Shown: positions 31,881-32,372 of the stretch, one piece after another | Numbering within the stretch: position 1 is the first letter of the stretch | How the letters are laid out: every line of letters begins with the position of its first letter | Source: an uncultured Bacteroidia bacterium | GTDB taxonomy: Bacteria > Bacteroidota > Bacteroidia > Bacteroidales > Prolixibacteraceae | NCBI GenBank assembly: GCA_903902325.1 | Contig: CAIUUO010000208.1 | Span: 1 to 32,372 of the forward strand | DNA length: 32,372 nucleotides | Reading direction: 5' to 3' | Made by a program: the position numbers and the translations under genes | The notes under the pieces: model-generated | Databases searched by the model: none | What the model was told of the DNA's origin: nothing | Seen by the model: only the letters and a program-made list of their open reading frames with translations

Positions 31881-32240
31881 CTATTTTGCCTTGGTTTTCT
31901 TTTTAGTTTGATCGTACAATTCTTTTAATTCAGGTAAAATTGATCTGAAATTCTCAATAAAATCTTCCGTCGTCTTGACAGGTTTAGGAACAAATACATT
32001 GTAAACACCCCAATTATTTGAACCTGCTTTTGCATCAGTAACTGTTTTTCCGATCCCTGTCTCCCAACAAACAAAAGCTCTTGAACCATCCGGCGCCTCG
32101 ACAAATGCATCTCCATCCATACATTCATTCTCTTCGATGTATTCAGTAATGGCACCAATTCTCCAACCATCTGTCATTGATTCCTCAATTAAATCAAAGG
32201 AGGAGCAAATCGCGGGTTCCATTTTTTTCTTTAAGGGCAT
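31881..32240 (-). CDS. Small protein of unknown function
   Basis: The 119-residue product lacks a signal peptide. ATG codons at 32240 and 32222 are both possible starts; the second is preceded by AAAGAAAAAA and may be the real one. The body reads IEESMTDGWRIGAITEYIEENECMDGDAFVEAPDGSRAFVCWETG, then NNWGVYNVFVPKPVKTTEDFIENFRSILPELKELY. The 'DGSRAxVxWE.G ... W.VY.VxVP.P' pattern recurs in a widespread but uncharacterised small-protein family. The start lies only 6 bp from the IS fragment, so its original promoter may have been lost. Confidence 0.65.
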   Translation of the reverse strand: MPLKKKMEPAICSSFDLIEESMTDGWRIGAITEYIEENECMDGDAFVEAPDGSRAFVCWETGIGKTVTDAKAGSNNWGVYNVFVPKPVKTTEDFIENFRSILPELKELYDQTKKKTKAK

Positions 32241-32245
32241 CGTAT

Positions 32246-32372
32246 AAATTGATTATTAAGCTCGTCATTAAACAATGCGGTGGTGATCCCAGTTTAGTTT
32301 TCCGCTAAAATGGCAAAATCAGCAACACCTACTTGCACGTTCTTTAATTTCTTCCGAACACTCCTAATTGCA
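32246..32372 (+). mobile_element. Partial IS copy (transposase 3' end and terminal repeat), runs to the window edge
   Basis: From 32246 the plus strand matches the last 20 codons of the IS transposase in frame (KLIIKLVIKQCGGDPSLVFR, TAA at 32306..32308). It continues through the IS end to CTTCCGAACACTCCT (32351..32365) and AATTGCA. It is inverted relative to the complete copy at 27150..28588 and lacks the other 1.3 kb, so it is a decayed remnant or MITE-like fragment. Confidence 0.9.

Overview
The window looks like a chromosomal segment of a free-living Bacteroidota bacterium (probably class Bacteroidia, not placed further). The reasons are a carboxypeptidase-regulatory-like surface protein, a PorT-type small outer-membrane barrel, a GldL-like membrane protein, many small secreted proteins of unknown function, weak Shine-Dalgarno sites and one good match to the Bacteroidota TTTG / TAnnnTTTG promoter. 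Almost every gene is on the minus strand. The only clear plus-strand gene is at 18530..18949. No rRNA, tRNA or CRISPR array was seen.

Layout. 27..5555: a histidine phosphatase, a polysaccharide deacetylase, two small membrane proteins, a CarboxypepD_reg-like protein and a membrane-anchored serine beta-lactamase-like hydrolase. 5729..10020: a four-gene export operon transcribed ATPase - lipoprotein adaptor - FtsX-type permease - TolC, a tripartite ABC efflux system similar in plan to DevBCA-TolC. 10502..14833: DUF2200, small proteins, a DUF2007/zinc-ribbon protein overlapping a membrane protein, and an outer-membrane barrel overlapping an Ntn-type amide hydrolase. 15015..16208: an ECF sigma factor followed by a three-TM membrane protein; a close paralogue of this pair lies at 25721..26915. 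16428..16868: a lipoprotein Rieske protein. 17237..17982: a RAYT (REP-associated HUH transposase) between symmetric pairs of REP palindromes, itself bracketed by insertion-sequence end motifs. 18007..18300: a broken duplicate of the start of the DUF2007 locus. 18530..24101: small secreted proteins, a large secreted ankyrin protein and a Dabb-domain protein. 24774..25342: a Fic/Doc toxin with a small partner. 27150..28588: a complete IS4-family element. 29078..32240: a helical protein with an internal duplication, a HARE-HTH/PD-(D/E)XK nuclease-like protein and two small unknown proteins. The window ends inside a second, partial copy of the IS.

The most distinctive property is the amount and variety of intergenic repeats. 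They include REP palindromes tied to the RAYT, a second palindrome family (CGCGGATT/AATCCGCG) that borders the IS ends, a pair of roughly 165-bp elements built from three nested inverted repeats, 9-bp GACTGGGAY arrays, CCCTTCGACAAGCTCAGGG and ATTGCTTC/GCAATGAC repeats, CACCAAGGCACAAAGG repeats, and a 21-bp-period array. The nested-palindrome element, the IS/REP/RAYT nesting and the duplicated sigma cassette are the best candidates for something not yet described. No clear multi-gene defence or biosynthetic system was found beyond the Fic module and the lone HARE-HTH nuclease-like gene.
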